From: Nemertoderma westbladi
Taxonomy: Eukaryota; Xenacoelomorpha; Nemertodermatida; Nemertodermatidae
NCBI GenBank assembly: GCA_032718475.1
Contig: JAUCBJ010001006.1
Location: forward strand, 47,813-111,812
Direction of reading: 5' to 3'
DNA length: 64,000 bases
Position numbers and translations under genes: made by a program. Shown here one piece after another: positions 17,808 to 29,533 of the stretch. A model generated the notes under the pieces. It was not told the DNA's origin. It searched no databases and saw nothing but the letters and a program-made list of their open reading frames with translations. Within the stretch, counting starts at the first letter, position 1; every line of letters starts with the position of its first letter.

Positions 17808-19860
17808 CTCCTACTGAAAAATCCAGTTGTATACCGCCTACCGGATCCTAGTAACGATGTACCTTACTGTAAGATCTAGTAGTGTACACGGGCTCGTACA
17901 GTATCTGACAATAAATCCCAGTCCAGGGTGTCTAAATAAACATATACTAAATACGCGAACTACTACTGGCGAGGAACGGAGCCTGGTGTCTATTCTAATA
18001 CGTGGGCGAGTCAAATGCCCGGGCGAACTAGAAAAAACAGGATACCCGGCCTCTAACCAGTGAGGCAGATGTACAGTCTACGGTGACAGACCAAACTCAC
18101 GAGAAAACAATCCCCGCGCAGCGAATCCTAACTATCGTTAACGGACCTAAATACCGTAAACTTGCCGCGGTGTGATTTATATAGTTTATATACGAGCTAG
18201 TGGATTAACAGACTAGCGTAACAATACTACTAACAAGTGGTAGCAGTCAAAAGGGGGTAGTACCTAAAGTAACAATACTGCTGACAGGAGCAAAGCAGTC
18301 AAAGGGGTGCATGCCATCTAAAATACTTGCCGTAAAACTAAATACTAAATATCTCCTAAAATTACAAATACGAATAGTAAATTACGAATAGATTCTGCCT
18401 GAAAAGTAACCTAAAGTAAGCTGTAAGCAAGTAGGTCTCAAAAGGGGTATATATGTTTTAGGACGTGTGTGTGTGTGTGTTACAAATTTGGTATATCGCC
18501 GTCGTACTAGGTTTTGGTGATTTCTGACCAAAACAATACCGGGCACTAGCTACTAAAATAAGCTAGTCGCACTCTGTAGGGCTTTATACTTACAAAATGA
18601 CATCAAAGCTCTCTCCTTCCTATCCACAACTCAACCGGGCAATTACAGTGTTAGTAACTACACCCGTGATCGGCACAAATACCAGATTCTGGTTGTAAGA
18701 TAAGAAATAGGGGTTAATTGCTACCGTACGTTAGCCGATCTGGTATACAATTTGATTCTAGAATTTTGTTGCTGCGGTGGTCAGCAGCAAATACCTATCA
18801 GTACGTGGCTAGGCGCGGTAGGATATTAGTAACCTCCCTAGGCCAAGCATGTGCCTGTAGCAGAAAGCTGCTCCTTGCCTGATCAAATATTTTGGGCTCA
18901 AACAGGGGCGGCCAAATGTATAAACTACAAAGTGAACCGATACAGAACTGTCAGTACTGCAAATCACCAAATTATGGAACTTGTGCTGTCTGAACCTAAA
19001 GTGTACATGCGCATACTGACAAACAGCAATAGTTTACACCTGTAGGAGATACAGGTTAATCCGGGGATTTTGCTTGTTTGCTCCTTTCTAAGTCTAAATA
19101 TTCGATCATAAATTTTACGGCGTCCCAGGACGGCATCACGCTTACCCTGATCTTTAGGTCTTACTGTGGGCAAGGGCGTCAAACAAAGTCTTACCTTCCT
19201 CTGAAGTGGGCGCTGTATGGCAAGGAGGCATGCTTTGAACGGGGATGCGGGCAAATCTAATGTGGGCGCTTAGCGTGTTGTGGACATCTTTCCCTGCATT
19301 GCTGACGGCCTAACGGTTTAGGCAGCCATCCTCCAAAAGCTTGGCAGTCCCAATAGTGGGCAAAGATAAATATACATGTTCAAAGTCTACAGTATATTTA
19401 CGTAATTTACAAAGATTTATTTACCAAATTTACATAATTAAGAGTAACAAATAATGTTTGCAAATGTTAGAAATAACAAGTGATAACCGAAGGCAAACCA
19501 GCCCTTATATAGCAAATCTGGGACATAGAATCCACTAGAACATTGCAGAGTATTCCATGGCCTCACATCGGAGCAATAAGATGTTCTATGCCCTATTATT
19601 AGCCCAACTCATCGTTCCATACGTTGTACGCACCTCATTGGCTTATCTAATTAAATCAAAGTGAAAATAAATTACCCAAAAAAGCAAATTTCCCGACTGG
19701 GATTCGAACTCATAACCTATCTGATGCAACAAACGCCTTAACCATCTGACCACTGCGCCAATAGAACTACCTACGGGTTTATGTGTACCAATATGAATAG
19801 GCATATTACATTACTGTAATTTAATCAAAATGCGTCGGATTTTAGAAAGTTTTTACGTTA
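17808..19860. repeat. Unclassified ~2.05 kb repeat, copy A
   Basis: Starts tctcctactgaaaa and ends ...gtcggattttagaaagttttt. It is matched along its whole length by copy B, apart from two insertions in B. Contents: a segment ~17825-18065 conserved between copies, three short blocks with agcagtcaaaaggggg (~18230-18320), a GT microsatellite (~18465-18480) and a tRNA-like sequence near the right end. No convincing protein is encoded; the 78-codon frame at 17827-18063 is partly conserved in B but has no known domain. Possibly a long non-autonomous element or a large tandem satellite. Confidence 0.75.
19689..19765 (-). other. tRNA-like sequence in repeat copy A
   Basis: On the minus strand: A-box-like tggcgcagtggtc and B-box-like agttcgaatcc about 45 nt apart, the spacing of a polymerase III internal promoter. 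The acceptor arms flanking them do not pair, so it is not a working tRNA gene. More likely a tRNA-derived promoter of a SINE-like sequence. Confidence 0.6.
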
Positions 19861-20561
19861 AGCTACAAATGCTACTTTATAGTGAAATAATCCATCAATA
19901 GTATCTCCTACTGAAAAGTGCAGTAGTATACCACCTACTGGATCCTAGTAACGATGTACCTTACTGTAAGATCTAGAAGTATATACGGGCTCATACAGTA
20001 TCTGACAATAAATCCCATTCCAGGGTGTCTAAATAAACAGATACTAAGTACACAAACTACTACTGGCGAGGAACGGAGCCTGGTGTCTATTCTAATACGT
20101 GGGCGAGTCAAATGCCCGGGCAAACTAGACAAAACAGGATACCCAGCCTCTAACTGGTGAGGCAGATGTACAATCTACGGTGACAGACCAAACTCACGAG
20201 AAAACAATCCCCGCGCAGCGAATCCTAACTATCGCTAATGAACCTAAATACCGTAAACTTGCCGCGGTGTGATTTATATGGGTTATATATGAGCTAGAGG
20301 ATTAACAGACTAGCGTAACAATACTACTAACAAGCGGTAGCAGTCTAAGGGGGGTAATGCCTAAAGTAACAATACTGCTGACAGGAAAAGGCAGTCAAAA
20401 GGGGGTGGTGCCTAAAGTAACAATACTGCTGATCAGATAAAGCAGTCAAAAGGGGTGTATGCCATCTAAAATACTTGCTGTATAACTAAATACTAAATAT
20501 CTCCTCAAACTACAAATACGAATAGTAGAACTGCAGAACACGAAGTGGGGGCTTCGCGCAG

Positions 20562-21001
20562 CACGAAGTTGGCGGAGCCTTAGCAAATTGACACTGTTAG
20601 GGGGTGGGTCAATTTATGCAAATAGTTGTCGTCGTCGTTAGTTGTTTGTTAGTCAGTTGTTATCGTCTAATGGTCTAATACATATCTGCCAAGTTTCAGC
20701 TTAAACGGATTAAAAGCAAAGAAATGGGAGGGCATTTAATGTTTAGACATGTGGCCCTCTAGCGGGAGACCATTGCACTGATGGTGTCTGAAAGTCTCTC
20801 AAAAATCTCAACTTTTGCTCATATTGATACCTACAAATTTTCAACTTGGCAGCTTTAAATCCGACAAAGTTATTAGCATGTCAAAATCGTAACGACGACG
20901 ACGACGACGACGACAACGACGACGACGATGACGACAACTATTTTCATAAATTGACCCACCCCCTAACAGTGTCAATTCGCTAAGGCTCCGCCAACTTCGT
21001 G
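20562..21001. mobile_element. 440 bp terminal-inverted-repeat (MITE-like) element
   Basis: The left arm (20562-~20641) and right arm (~20920-21001) are ~80 bp inverted repeats starting cacgaagttggcggagcc, with about two mismatches and a (GTC/GAC)n stretch at their inner ends. There is no coding capacity. Copy A lacks it, so it is a clear insertion into B. The outer borders are fuzzy by ~20-30 bp (an extra small cgaag/cttcg hairpin lies at 20541-20556), and I cannot name a target-site duplication. Non-autonomous DNA transposon or foldback element. Confidence 0.8.
20888..20935. repeat. (ACG)n microsatellite
   Basis: Trinucleotide run acgacgacg inside the right arm of the inverted-repeat element, matched in the left arm by a shorter gtcgtcgtc. 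Confidence 0.85.
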
Positions 21002-21310
21002 GCTCGCCCCACAGATCCTACTGAAAAGTAACCTAAAGTAATCAATAGCTAGTGGGTCTCAAGAGGGGTATATATGTTTTAGGACATGTGTGTGTGTGTG
21101 TTAAAAATAAAACAATTTTGGTGTATTGCCATTATACTAGGATTTAGTTATTTTACTTAAAAACAATACCATGCGCTAGCTACTAAAATAAGCTAGTCAC
21201 ACGCTGTAGGCTCAATACTTACAAATTGACGTCAAATTTCTCTCCTCCTTATCCACAACTCAACCAGGCAATTACGTTGTTAGTAACTACACCCGTGATT
21301 GGCACTAATA

Positions 21311-21685
21311 CCAGATTCTTGTTGATTCTGGAGCAAAATTAGTTTTGATGTGTCTGATGTGATGTGTCTGTCTGATGTGTCTTTGCGGGGCGCTTTCCGC
21401 ATCCAAGCGGCCAGTTCATCAATGCGATATTGGACACTTTCATATGGCTGGCAAATGCGGACATGGACTGCGGGGTTGATGGGTAGTTCAGTTACCACTG
21501 ACAGAATGCTGCGACGGACAGGATTAATAAATACTGAAATAATACTAAAAATAGTACATTTCTTTGATTTTGTGTTACTGTATTTTTTTATGTTTGAATT
21601 TCCCCTGTAAATACTAAATGTATTGTAGTATATTTATATTATTATTGGCAAAATAAACGAAAGAGGGTTTCAAAAAATATTATGG
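21311..21685. mobile_element. ~375 bp insertion in repeat copy B
   Basis: Absent from the aligned position in copy A (accagattct then ggttgtaag). It contains a (gatgtgtct)n stretch, a unique segment and, near its right end, aataaa at ~21652 followed by a short A-rich run. That would suit a retroposed transcript 3' end on the plus strand. The minus strand holds a short frame without recognised domain. Nature unknown. Confidence 0.5.
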
Positions 21686-22625
21686 TTGTAAGATAAGATA
21701 AATAGTTGTTAATTACTACTGTACGTAGCTGATCTGGTACACAAATTTGATTCTAGAACTTTGTTACTGCGGTGGTTAGCAGTAAATACCTATCAGTACG
21801 TGGCAAGGTGCGATAGGATGTTACTAACCTCCCTAAGCCAAGCATGTGCCAGTAGCAGAAAGCTGCTCCTTGCCTGATCAAATATTTCAGGCTCAGACAG
21901 GGGCGGGCAAATGTATGAACTACAAAGTAAACCGGTACAGAACTGTCAGTACTGCAAATCACCAAATTATAGAGCATGTGCTATCCGAACCTAGAGTGTA
22001 CTTTCGTGTACTAACAAACAGCAATAGCTCAAACCTGTAGGAGATACAGGTTAATCCGGGGATTTTGCTTGTTTGCTCCTGTCTAAATCGAAAATATCGG
22101 ATCCTAAATTCTACGGCGTCCCAGGAAGGCATCACGCTTTACCCTGATCTAAAGGTCTTACTGCAGTCAAGGGCGTCAAGCAAAGTCTTACCTTTCTCTG
22201 AAATGGGCACTGTATGGCAAGGGGGCATACTTCGAATGGGCGCGCAGGCGTATCTAATGTGGGCGCTTAGAGTGTTGTGCACATCTTTTCCCTGCGTTGC
22301 TGACGGCCTAACGGTTTAGGCAGCCATTTTCCGAATGTTTGGCTGTCCCAAAGCTGGACAATCGGAAATATACATGTTCAAGAGTTTTAAAGTATATTTA
22401 CGTAATTTACAAAGATTTATCAAAATTTAACATTGGTGACAACAAGTTAACATAACATTGGTAACTAACATTAGTGACAAGTATAGTAAGTAAGTGAGAA
22501 AGAGATATATAAGTATATACGGAGAGAATGAGAGTAGGTGAGTGATAACTGAAGGGTATACCGCCCCTTATATAGCAAATCTGGGACATGGAATCAACTA
22601 GAACATTCTGTAACATTCCATGGCC

Positions 22626-22710
22626 TCACGTCCCTACCTGGATTCGAACCTATAACCTTCTTAGAATGTAACTAAAGCCTTAACTCCTCTGACCACTGCG
22701 CCAAGAGAGT
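22626..22710 (-). other. tRNA-like sequence in repeat copy B
   Basis: Minus-strand tggcgcagtggtcagaggagttaaggc and ggttcgaatcc, the counterpart of the tRNA-like sequence in copy A. A and B boxes are kept but the acceptor arms do not pair, so it is not a functional tRNA gene. Confidence 0.6.
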
Positions 22711-22798
22711 CACTGATGAACTAATATCTACTAATAGGAATAGGCATATTACATTACTACAAATCAAGTCAAAATTACGTCGGATTTTGAAAGTTTTT

Positions 22799-25165
22799 TA
22801 GTATATATTAGCATATGCACCGAATATAGGCCTATATATTAGCATATGCACCGAATATAGGCCTATATATTAGCATATGCACCGAATATAAGCATATATA
22901 TTAGCATATGCACCGAATATAGGCCTATATATTAGCATATGCACCGAATATAGGCCTATATATGAGCATATGCACCGAATATAGGCCTATATATTAGCAT
23001 ATGCACCGAATATAGGCCTATATATTAGCATATGCACCGAATATAGGCCTATATATTAGCATATGCACCGAATATAGGCCTATATATGAGCATATGCACC
23101 GAATATAGGCCTATATAATAGCATATGCACCAAATACAGGCCTATATATTAGCATATGCACCGAATATAGGCCTATATATGAGCATATGCACCGAATATA
23201 GGCCTATATATTAGCATATGCACCAAATATAGGCCTATATATTAGCATATGCACCGAATATAGGCCTATATATTAGCATATGCACCGAATATAGGCATAT
23301 ATATGAGCATATGCACCGAATATAGGCCTATATATTAGCATATGCACCAAATATAGGCCTATATATTAGCATATGCACCGAATATAGGCCTATATATGAG
23401 CATATGCACCGAATATAGGCCTATATATTAGCATATGCACCAAATATAGGCCTATATATTAGCATATGCACCGAATATAGGCCTATATATGAGCATTTGC
23501 ACCGAATATAGGCCTATATATTAGCATATGCACCGAATATAGGCCTATATATGAGCATATGCACCGAATATAGGCCTATATATTAGCATATGCACCGAAT
23601 ATAGGCCTATATATGAGCATATGCACCGAATATAGGCCTATATATGAGCATATGCACCGAATATAGGCCTATATATGAGCATTTGCACCGAATATAGGCC
23701 TATATATTAGCATATGCACCGAATATAGGCCTATATATGAGCATATGCACCGAATATAGGCCTATATATTAGCATATGCACCGAATATAGGCCTATATAT
23801 GAGCATATGCACCGAATATAGGCCTATATATGAGCATATGCACCGAATATAGGCCTATATATTAGCATATGCACCGAATATAGGCCTATATATTAGCATA
23901 TGCACCGAATATAGGCCTATATATTAGCATATGCACCAAATATAGGCCTATATATGAGCATATGCACCGAATATAGGCCTATATATTAGCATATGCACCG
24001 AATATAGGCCTATATATTAGCATATGCACCGAATATAGGCCTATATATTAGCATATGCACCGAATATAGGCCTATATATGAGCATATGCACCGAATATAG
24101 GCATATATATTAGCATATGCACCGAATATAGGCCTATATATGAGCATATGCACCGAATATAGGCCTATATATTAGCATATGCACCGAATATAGGCCTATA
24201 TATTAGCATATGCACCGAATATAGGCCTATATATTAGCATATGCACCGAATATAGGCCTATATATTAGCATATGCACCGAATATAGGCCTATATATTAGC
24301 ATATGCACCAAATATAGGCATATATATTAGCATAAGCACCGAATATAGGCCTATATATTAGCATATGCACCGAATATAGGCCTATATATGAGCATATGCA
24401 CCGAATATAGGCCTATATATTAGCATATGCACCGAATATAGGCATATATATTAGCATATGCACCGAATATAGGCCTATATATGAGCATATGCACCGAATA
24501 TAGGCCTATATATTAGCATATGCACCGAATATAGGCCTATATATTAGCATATGCACCGAATATAGGCCTATATATTAGCATATGCACCGAATATAGGCAT
24601 ATATATTAGCATATGCACCGAATATAGGCCTATATATGAGCATATGCACCGAATATAGGCCTATATATGAGCATATGCACCGAATATAGGCCTATATATT
24701 AGCATATGCACCGAATATAGGCCTATATATTAGCATATGCACCGAATATAGGCCTATATATGAGCATATGCACCGAATATAGGCATATATATTAGCATAT
24801 GCACCGAATATAGGCCTATATATGAGCATATGCACCGAATATAGGCCTATATATTAGCATATGCACCGAATATAGGCCTATATATGAGCATATGCACCGA
24901 ATATAGGCCTATATATTAGCATATGCACCGAATATAGGCCTATATATTAGCATATGCACCGAATATAGGCCTATATATTAGCATATGCACCGAATATAGG
25001 CATATATATTAGCATATGCACCGAATATAGGCCTATATATTAGCATATGCACCGAATATAGGCCTATATATGAGCATATGCACCGAATATAGGCCTATAT
25101 ATTAGCATATGCACCGAATATAGGCCTATATATTAGCATATGCACCGAATATAGGCCTATATTAG
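22799..25165. repeat. 31 bp satellite array, ~76 copies
   Basis: Monomer gcatatgcaccgaatataggcctatatatta (31 bp). Each monomer has two palindromes, gcatatgc and tataggcctata. Variant sites recur: ttag/tgag, ggcctata/ggcatata, caccgaa/caccaaa. Repeats of the same variant fall at multiples of 31 (for example 124 and 93 bp between successive caccaaa copies at 23221, 23345 and 23438), hinting at local higher-order units. No spacers, no coding. Confidence 0.97.
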
Positions 25166-25911
25166 TATTCTAGCTGATATGGTACCAATCAAAGCAAACA
25201 ATAGTCGGCCGAAGCCGGAGGCCACCAACTGAGCGACCCGCCTTCAACAAGACCTACAGAGGGACACTACTTACCTCGAATATGCAATGCAGATTAAACA
25301 CAACCTCATAACTCAAACCAGCCTGTATCACAGCAAGTAACACAGTATAGTGAATGTAAGCCTACCTACAATCTATATGTAAACGCAATGCATTAATGAC
25401 ACAGCTTGATTCTAAGAATTAATGAGTTGGTTATCAGTGATGTTGTAGAAACAAGCTGTAATTAATAAGCGACAATAAAATGCTATTAAATATATCCCAA
25501 GAAACAAGAAGTTGTAACCCAACTCAATAAATCATCCTAGTTAGTTCTCTCTACTTCCCCTTACCAACAAACAGAATTCGACAACATAAAACAAACATGT
25601 TCCCCCAAATACAACCTCATTCGTCGCACTATTATAGCAATTTTAGGTATTTTGATAATTTTTAATTTTATTTAAATTCAATTACAAGCGGGTAAAAAAA
25701 CGGGCCGATAGATAACCTATAAATTATATTTTAAATAGAACTTCATCGCTGCAGTGAGACTGACTGTGGGAAGATCACAGAGAGCCTCGGTTTCGGCCAA
25801 CAAAGAGGGACTTTTTATCAGGTTAACAATATACTGTATACAGTTTTTATATGGTCAAATTGTCAAATTTATTATCATCATACAGGTTTGTCATTTTGAC
25901 ATGGTCAGTAA
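25166..25911. other. No gene seen
   Basis: AT-rich unique-looking sequence between the 31 bp satellite and the truncated LINE. No domain-bearing frame, RNA gene or clear repeat was recognised. The last ~12 bp already match the 37 bp satellite unit. Confidence 0.5.
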
Positions 25912-25922
25912 GGGTAAACGTA
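25912..25922. repeat. Left target-site duplication of truncated LINE
   Basis: gggtaaacgta, repeated exactly at 26805-26815 right after the poly-A tail. The same sequence is part of the 37 bp satellite unit. Confidence 0.85.
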
Positions 25923-25939
25923 TCCTAATAATCCTAAAC

Positions 25940-26287
25940 AATCCTTATTTTAATGCCGGCACGCGAACGGTGCAGATTATTCTGGCCCAGCTACGCCTGG
26001 AACGTAGTTGTCTTGCAGACCATATGGTTAAGAGACACCTGAGTGATGACCCTACGTGTGCGTTCTGCCGATTAGATACAAGAGAAACACCAGACCACTT
26101 TTTCTTTTCATGCACCGAATTCACCAGTCACCGCAATAACCTAGTTGACAAATTAAACTCACTAAACTTACCAATCACCTTAAAATCAATCCTATACGGC
26201 CAGAAATGTAAGGATCTGAACAAACTTATTAATGCAGTATCAAAATATATATTGGACTCTAAACGATTTAGCTCAGTTGAAATATAA
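25940..26287 (+). pseudogene. LINE C-terminal fragment
   Basis: About 115 codons from the end of a LINE polyprotein. They include HMVKRHLSDDPTCAFC and ETPDHFFFSCTEF, a C-x2-C-x(n)-H-x(4)-C zinc-binding motif common at LINE C-termini. The open frame extends upstream to 25754, but that part is flanking DNA, not LINE. Ends at a normal stop before the 3' UTR. Confidence 0.8.
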
Positions 26288-26769
26288 ACTATAAAGGCTC
26301 TAGTGTGTAGAGAACTACAAAAAATTCCAAATTAATTAATAAATTAGCACTTCTAATCAAATGTATTTTTGGACCTAAAATATACTGTGAATAAATTGAG
26401 AGCATTCACTTTCGTGTTGGAACTATTTATATGTACGTACAGTATAACAACGCACAATTATTTGTTGTATGTAATATATCTAATTTAACTTTGCTCTTCT
26501 ACCCTTCTTGTTAACTATGTATGTAGGGTAATTGTGGAATATACAATAGCCTAGACTAGCCATAGCTATGACTAGGATTGTGACTGTGAGGTTTTCACCG
26601 GCGCTCGTGTTGGGTATGCGCTGCAAATATCTGTCTGTACAGAAATAATATATCTATACTTAATAATAGTATGTTTATCATGAATTTGTTGGTGGTGTAT
26701 CATGTAACAAACCCGTGAGGGCAGGATATAGGGCTTTGCCCTGTTTGCCCGTAATTAAAGAAATATTAA

Positions 26770-26772
<3 letters not shown>

Positions 26773-26804
<32 letters not shown>
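26773..26804. repeat. Poly-A tail of truncated LINE
   Basis: Uninterrupted run of 32 A bases immediately before the right target-site duplication. Confidence 0.95.
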
Positions 26805-26807
<3 letters not shown>

Positions 26808-27901
26808 TAAACGTACTAATACCTAGTAAGTGGGTTGGTAAGGGTAAACGTACTAATACCTAGTAAGTGGGTTGGTAAGGGTAAACGTACTAATACCTAG
26901 TAAGTGGGTTGCCAAGGGTAAACGTACTAATACCTAGTAAGTGGGTTGCTAAGGGTAAACGTACTAATACCTAGAAAGTGGGTTGGTAAGGGTAAACGTA
27001 CTACTACCTATTAAGTGGGTTGGTAAGGGTAAACGTACTAATGCCTAGTAAGTGGGTTGCTAAGGGTAAACGTACTAATACCTAGTAAGTGGGTTGCTAA
27101 GGGTAAACGTACTAATACCTAGTAAGTGGGTTGCTAAGGGTAAACGTACTAATACCTAGTAAGTGGGTTGCTAAGGGTAAACGTACTAATACCTAGTAAG
27201 TGGGTTGCTAAGGGTAAACGTACTAATACCTAGTAAGTGGGTTGCTAAGGGTAAACTTACTAATACCTAGTAAGTGGGTTGCTAAGGGTAAACGTACTAA
27301 TACCTAGTAAGTGGGTTGCTAAGGGTAAACCTACTAATACCTAGTAAATGGGTTGCTAAGGGTAAACGTACTAATACCTAGTAAGTGGGTTGCTAAGGGT
27401 AAACGTACTAATACCTAGTAAGTGGGTTGCTAAGGGTAAACGTACTAATACCTAGTAAGTGGGTTGCTAAGGGTAAACGTACTAATACCTAGTAAGTGGG
27501 TTGCTAAGGGTAAACGTACTAATACCTAGTAAGTGGGTTGCTAAGGGTAAACGTACTAATACCTAGTAAGTGGGTTGCTAAGGGTAAACGTACTAATACC
27601 TAGTAAGTGGGTTGCTAAGGGTAAACGTACTAATACCTAGTAAGTGGGTTGCTAAGGGTAAACGTACTAATACCTGGTAAGTGGGTTGCTAAGGGTAAAC
27701 GTACTAATACCTACCAAGTGGGTTGCTAAGGGTAAACATACTAATACCTAGTAAGTGGGTTGGTAAGGGAAAACGTACTAATACCTATTAAGTAGGTTGG
27801 TAAGGGTAAACGTACTAATACCTAGTAAATGGGTTGCTAAGGGTAAACGTACTAATACCTAGTAAGTGGGTTGCTAAGGGTAAACGTACTAATACCTAGT
27901 A
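26805..27901. repeat. 37 bp satellite array, left part (~30 copies)
   Basis: Unit gggtaaacgtactaatacctagtaagtgggttgctaa. Inner copies are nearly identical; edge copies have ggtaa instead of gctaa and more substitutions. It is interrupted by an RTE copy and resumes at 29267. Confidence 0.97.
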
Positions 27902-29266
27902 CTACTACTAGGATCGGCATGCTGCATTGCAGCTGCATTTTTAAGAATGCTGTGCCGGCTTGTCAACAAAATTGCACCGCCACAACTCCCTATCTCCCAT
28001 AACATTTGCTAGATCATCCGCATCTTCAAGGCCAGTGTCCTTTAAGATGCGTCTCAAGAAAGTCATGGGCTGTCCACCATGCTTATTCACTCCATGAGGG
28101 TGCCAAAGTACAAGATTATGCACTGGCTGCTCCTCACGGCGAAAGCAATATCCTGCAAAGCGGAGGCGATTTTGTTCTAGTGTCAAGCTTGGGGGAACCA
28201 ATGAGACACCTCCAATGTTATATAATGTCTGGTTGGAGATGTGTGCATTGTACTTGACACAATGAACCCGGCGTAGCATTCTTGTGAATGTGCCATCCAG
28301 AGATTTGGTGTCCTCAGCAGTTAGAGCCCAGCATGGACTCCCTTAGAGGAGTACTGGAACTACTGCTTCTCTAAATAATCGGACCTTAAGTTTCCGATTA
28401 ATTCTCGGTGACTTCCAAATCCTGGAAAGCCTATTCAAGGCTGCCCATGCCTTTCCCTTACGTATTCGAAGGTCCTCATCTGACTTCCGGATCCATGATC
28501 CCAGGTAACAGAAGTCGTCCACATGCTCAAGCATACCATCCTTTGAGCTTATGCTCATCCGATCAGAGACTTGCTGAGGACATTCAAAGTTAACTGTCAA
28601 AAATTTGGTCTTTCTGCAGCAGCATGTTCTAATGAGCTGAGGAGCCGTTGGGCTCCCTCTAATGATTCTGAGAGTACTCCTAAGTCATCAGCAAAGTCTA
28701 GATCAGTTAGGTACTTGGCAGGATTTCCGCGACTTCTGGAGCCAGTAAGTGGAGTTATCATCACCCCATCATCATTATGATGATCTAAGGACATGCGTAG
28801 AACATAGTCAACCACAATAATGAACAAGAATGGTGCAAGTGTGTCTCCTTGGAGGACGCCCCATAACACTTCAAATGATGCTGTGTCACCGTCAACAGTA
28901 GACACAAATGTTGTCAAACCATCGTATACTGATCTGATTGCTGCAATAATTTCATCCAGAATCCAATATAATGAAAGCATGCTAAACATACGTGAGCGAG
29001 AGACTGAATCAAAGGCCTTGAAGAAGTCAACAAAGATAACAGCCAGATGCCTGTCTTTCTTTTTTGATAATTCTTCAATTATCCTTCTAAGTGCCAAAAT
29101 GGGCTCCATGGTACCACGACCTTTACGGAACCCCTTCTGATATCCACGGAGCAGTCTCTCAATGGGATCCCTGATGCGATTTAATAGAATTCTATTGTAT
29201 AGCTTTGCAGCAATCGAGATCAATGAGATTCCCCGAAAAGAACCATAGAGTGTTAGGTTGCCCTTC
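27902..29266 (-). mobile_element. RTE family 1 copy a, 5'-truncated, in 37 bp satellite
   Basis: A minus-strand 3' portion of RTE family 1 (~1,365 bp) inserted into the satellite with an exact 10 bp target-site duplication, atacctagta (27892-27901 and 29267-29276). The 3' end is at the left, with a short ctactacta run, the complement of the (TAG)n tail of this family. It contains the later half of RT and the C-terminal region, with several frameshifts and stops. Confidence 0.92.
27941..29266 (-). pseudogene. RTE reverse transcriptase, partial (copy a)
   Basis: Three frames hold the RT from just before the first catalytic block to the end. 28597-29268 includes VIFVDFFKAFDSVSR, GVLQGDTLAPFLF and DLDFADDLGVL, so both catalytic blocks are present. 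28343-28600 and 27941-28279 hold the thumb and C-terminal tail (LRRVHCVKYNAHISNQTLYN...KPAQHS). A deletion and frameshifts near 28600 and 28300 break the gene. No endonuclease. Confidence 0.88.
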
Positions 29267-29353
29267 ATACCTAGTAAGTGGGTTGGTAAGGGTAAACGTA
29301 CTAATACCTAGTAAGTGGGTTGGTAAGGGTAAACGTACTAATACCTAGTAAGT
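29267..29353. repeat. 37 bp satellite array, right part
   Basis: About 2.4 units, all of the ggtaa edge type, continuing the array after the RTE insertion. Confidence 0.93.
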
Positions 29354-29533
29354 GTTATTTATTTTATCTTTAGTTCGTTTGTGGAAAAATTATACTGATT
29401 ATAATTAATATTACTGTTTGTTGCGATTGTACAGTAATGCATTATTATTAGGTCTATACTTTAGTGTTCAAAATATAATTTGGCGGAAAATAAAGGCTGA
29501 ATGGGCCAGTAAACCGTTCACTACTACTATTAC

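Larger units (their letters stand above)
19898..22800. repeat. Unclassified ~2.05 kb repeat, copy B (with two insertions)
   Basis: Second head-to-tail copy of the unit at 17808-19860. Long blocks align with a few percent mismatches (for example the gaggaacggagcctggtgtc region). Two extra segments are absent from A: the inverted-repeat element around 20562-21001 and the ~375 bp segment at 21311-21685. Removing them gives ~2.05 kb, the length of A. Directly followed by the 31 bp satellite. Confidence 0.75.
25923..26804 (+). mobile_element. 5'-truncated LINE with poly-A tail
   Basis: An ~880 bp insertion bounded by an 11 bp direct repeat and ending in a 32 nt poly-A. It contains only the C-terminal end of a LINE ORF and its 3' UTR, which has a stem-loop-forming gagggcaggat...ccctgtttgcccg segment (~26716-26750). 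Typical dead-on-arrival copy. Poly-A and the C-terminal Cys/His motif suggest a Jockey- or I-like clade; not settled. Confidence 0.88.

Noticed and set aside
19689-22710. Two functional tRNA genes on the minus strand
   Set aside because: A and B boxes are present but acceptor stems do not pair in either copy, so I call them tRNA-like only.
26805-27901. Telomeric or subtelomeric repeat because the unit contains taaggg
   Set aside because: The hexamer appears once per 37 bp unit and is not in tandem; there is no telomere array.
28006-28780. Plus-strand frames inside minus-strand RTE copies
   Set aside because: The same antisense peptides recur in every RTE copy (for example LDHPHLQGQCPLRCVSRKSW), so they are shadows of the RT gene.
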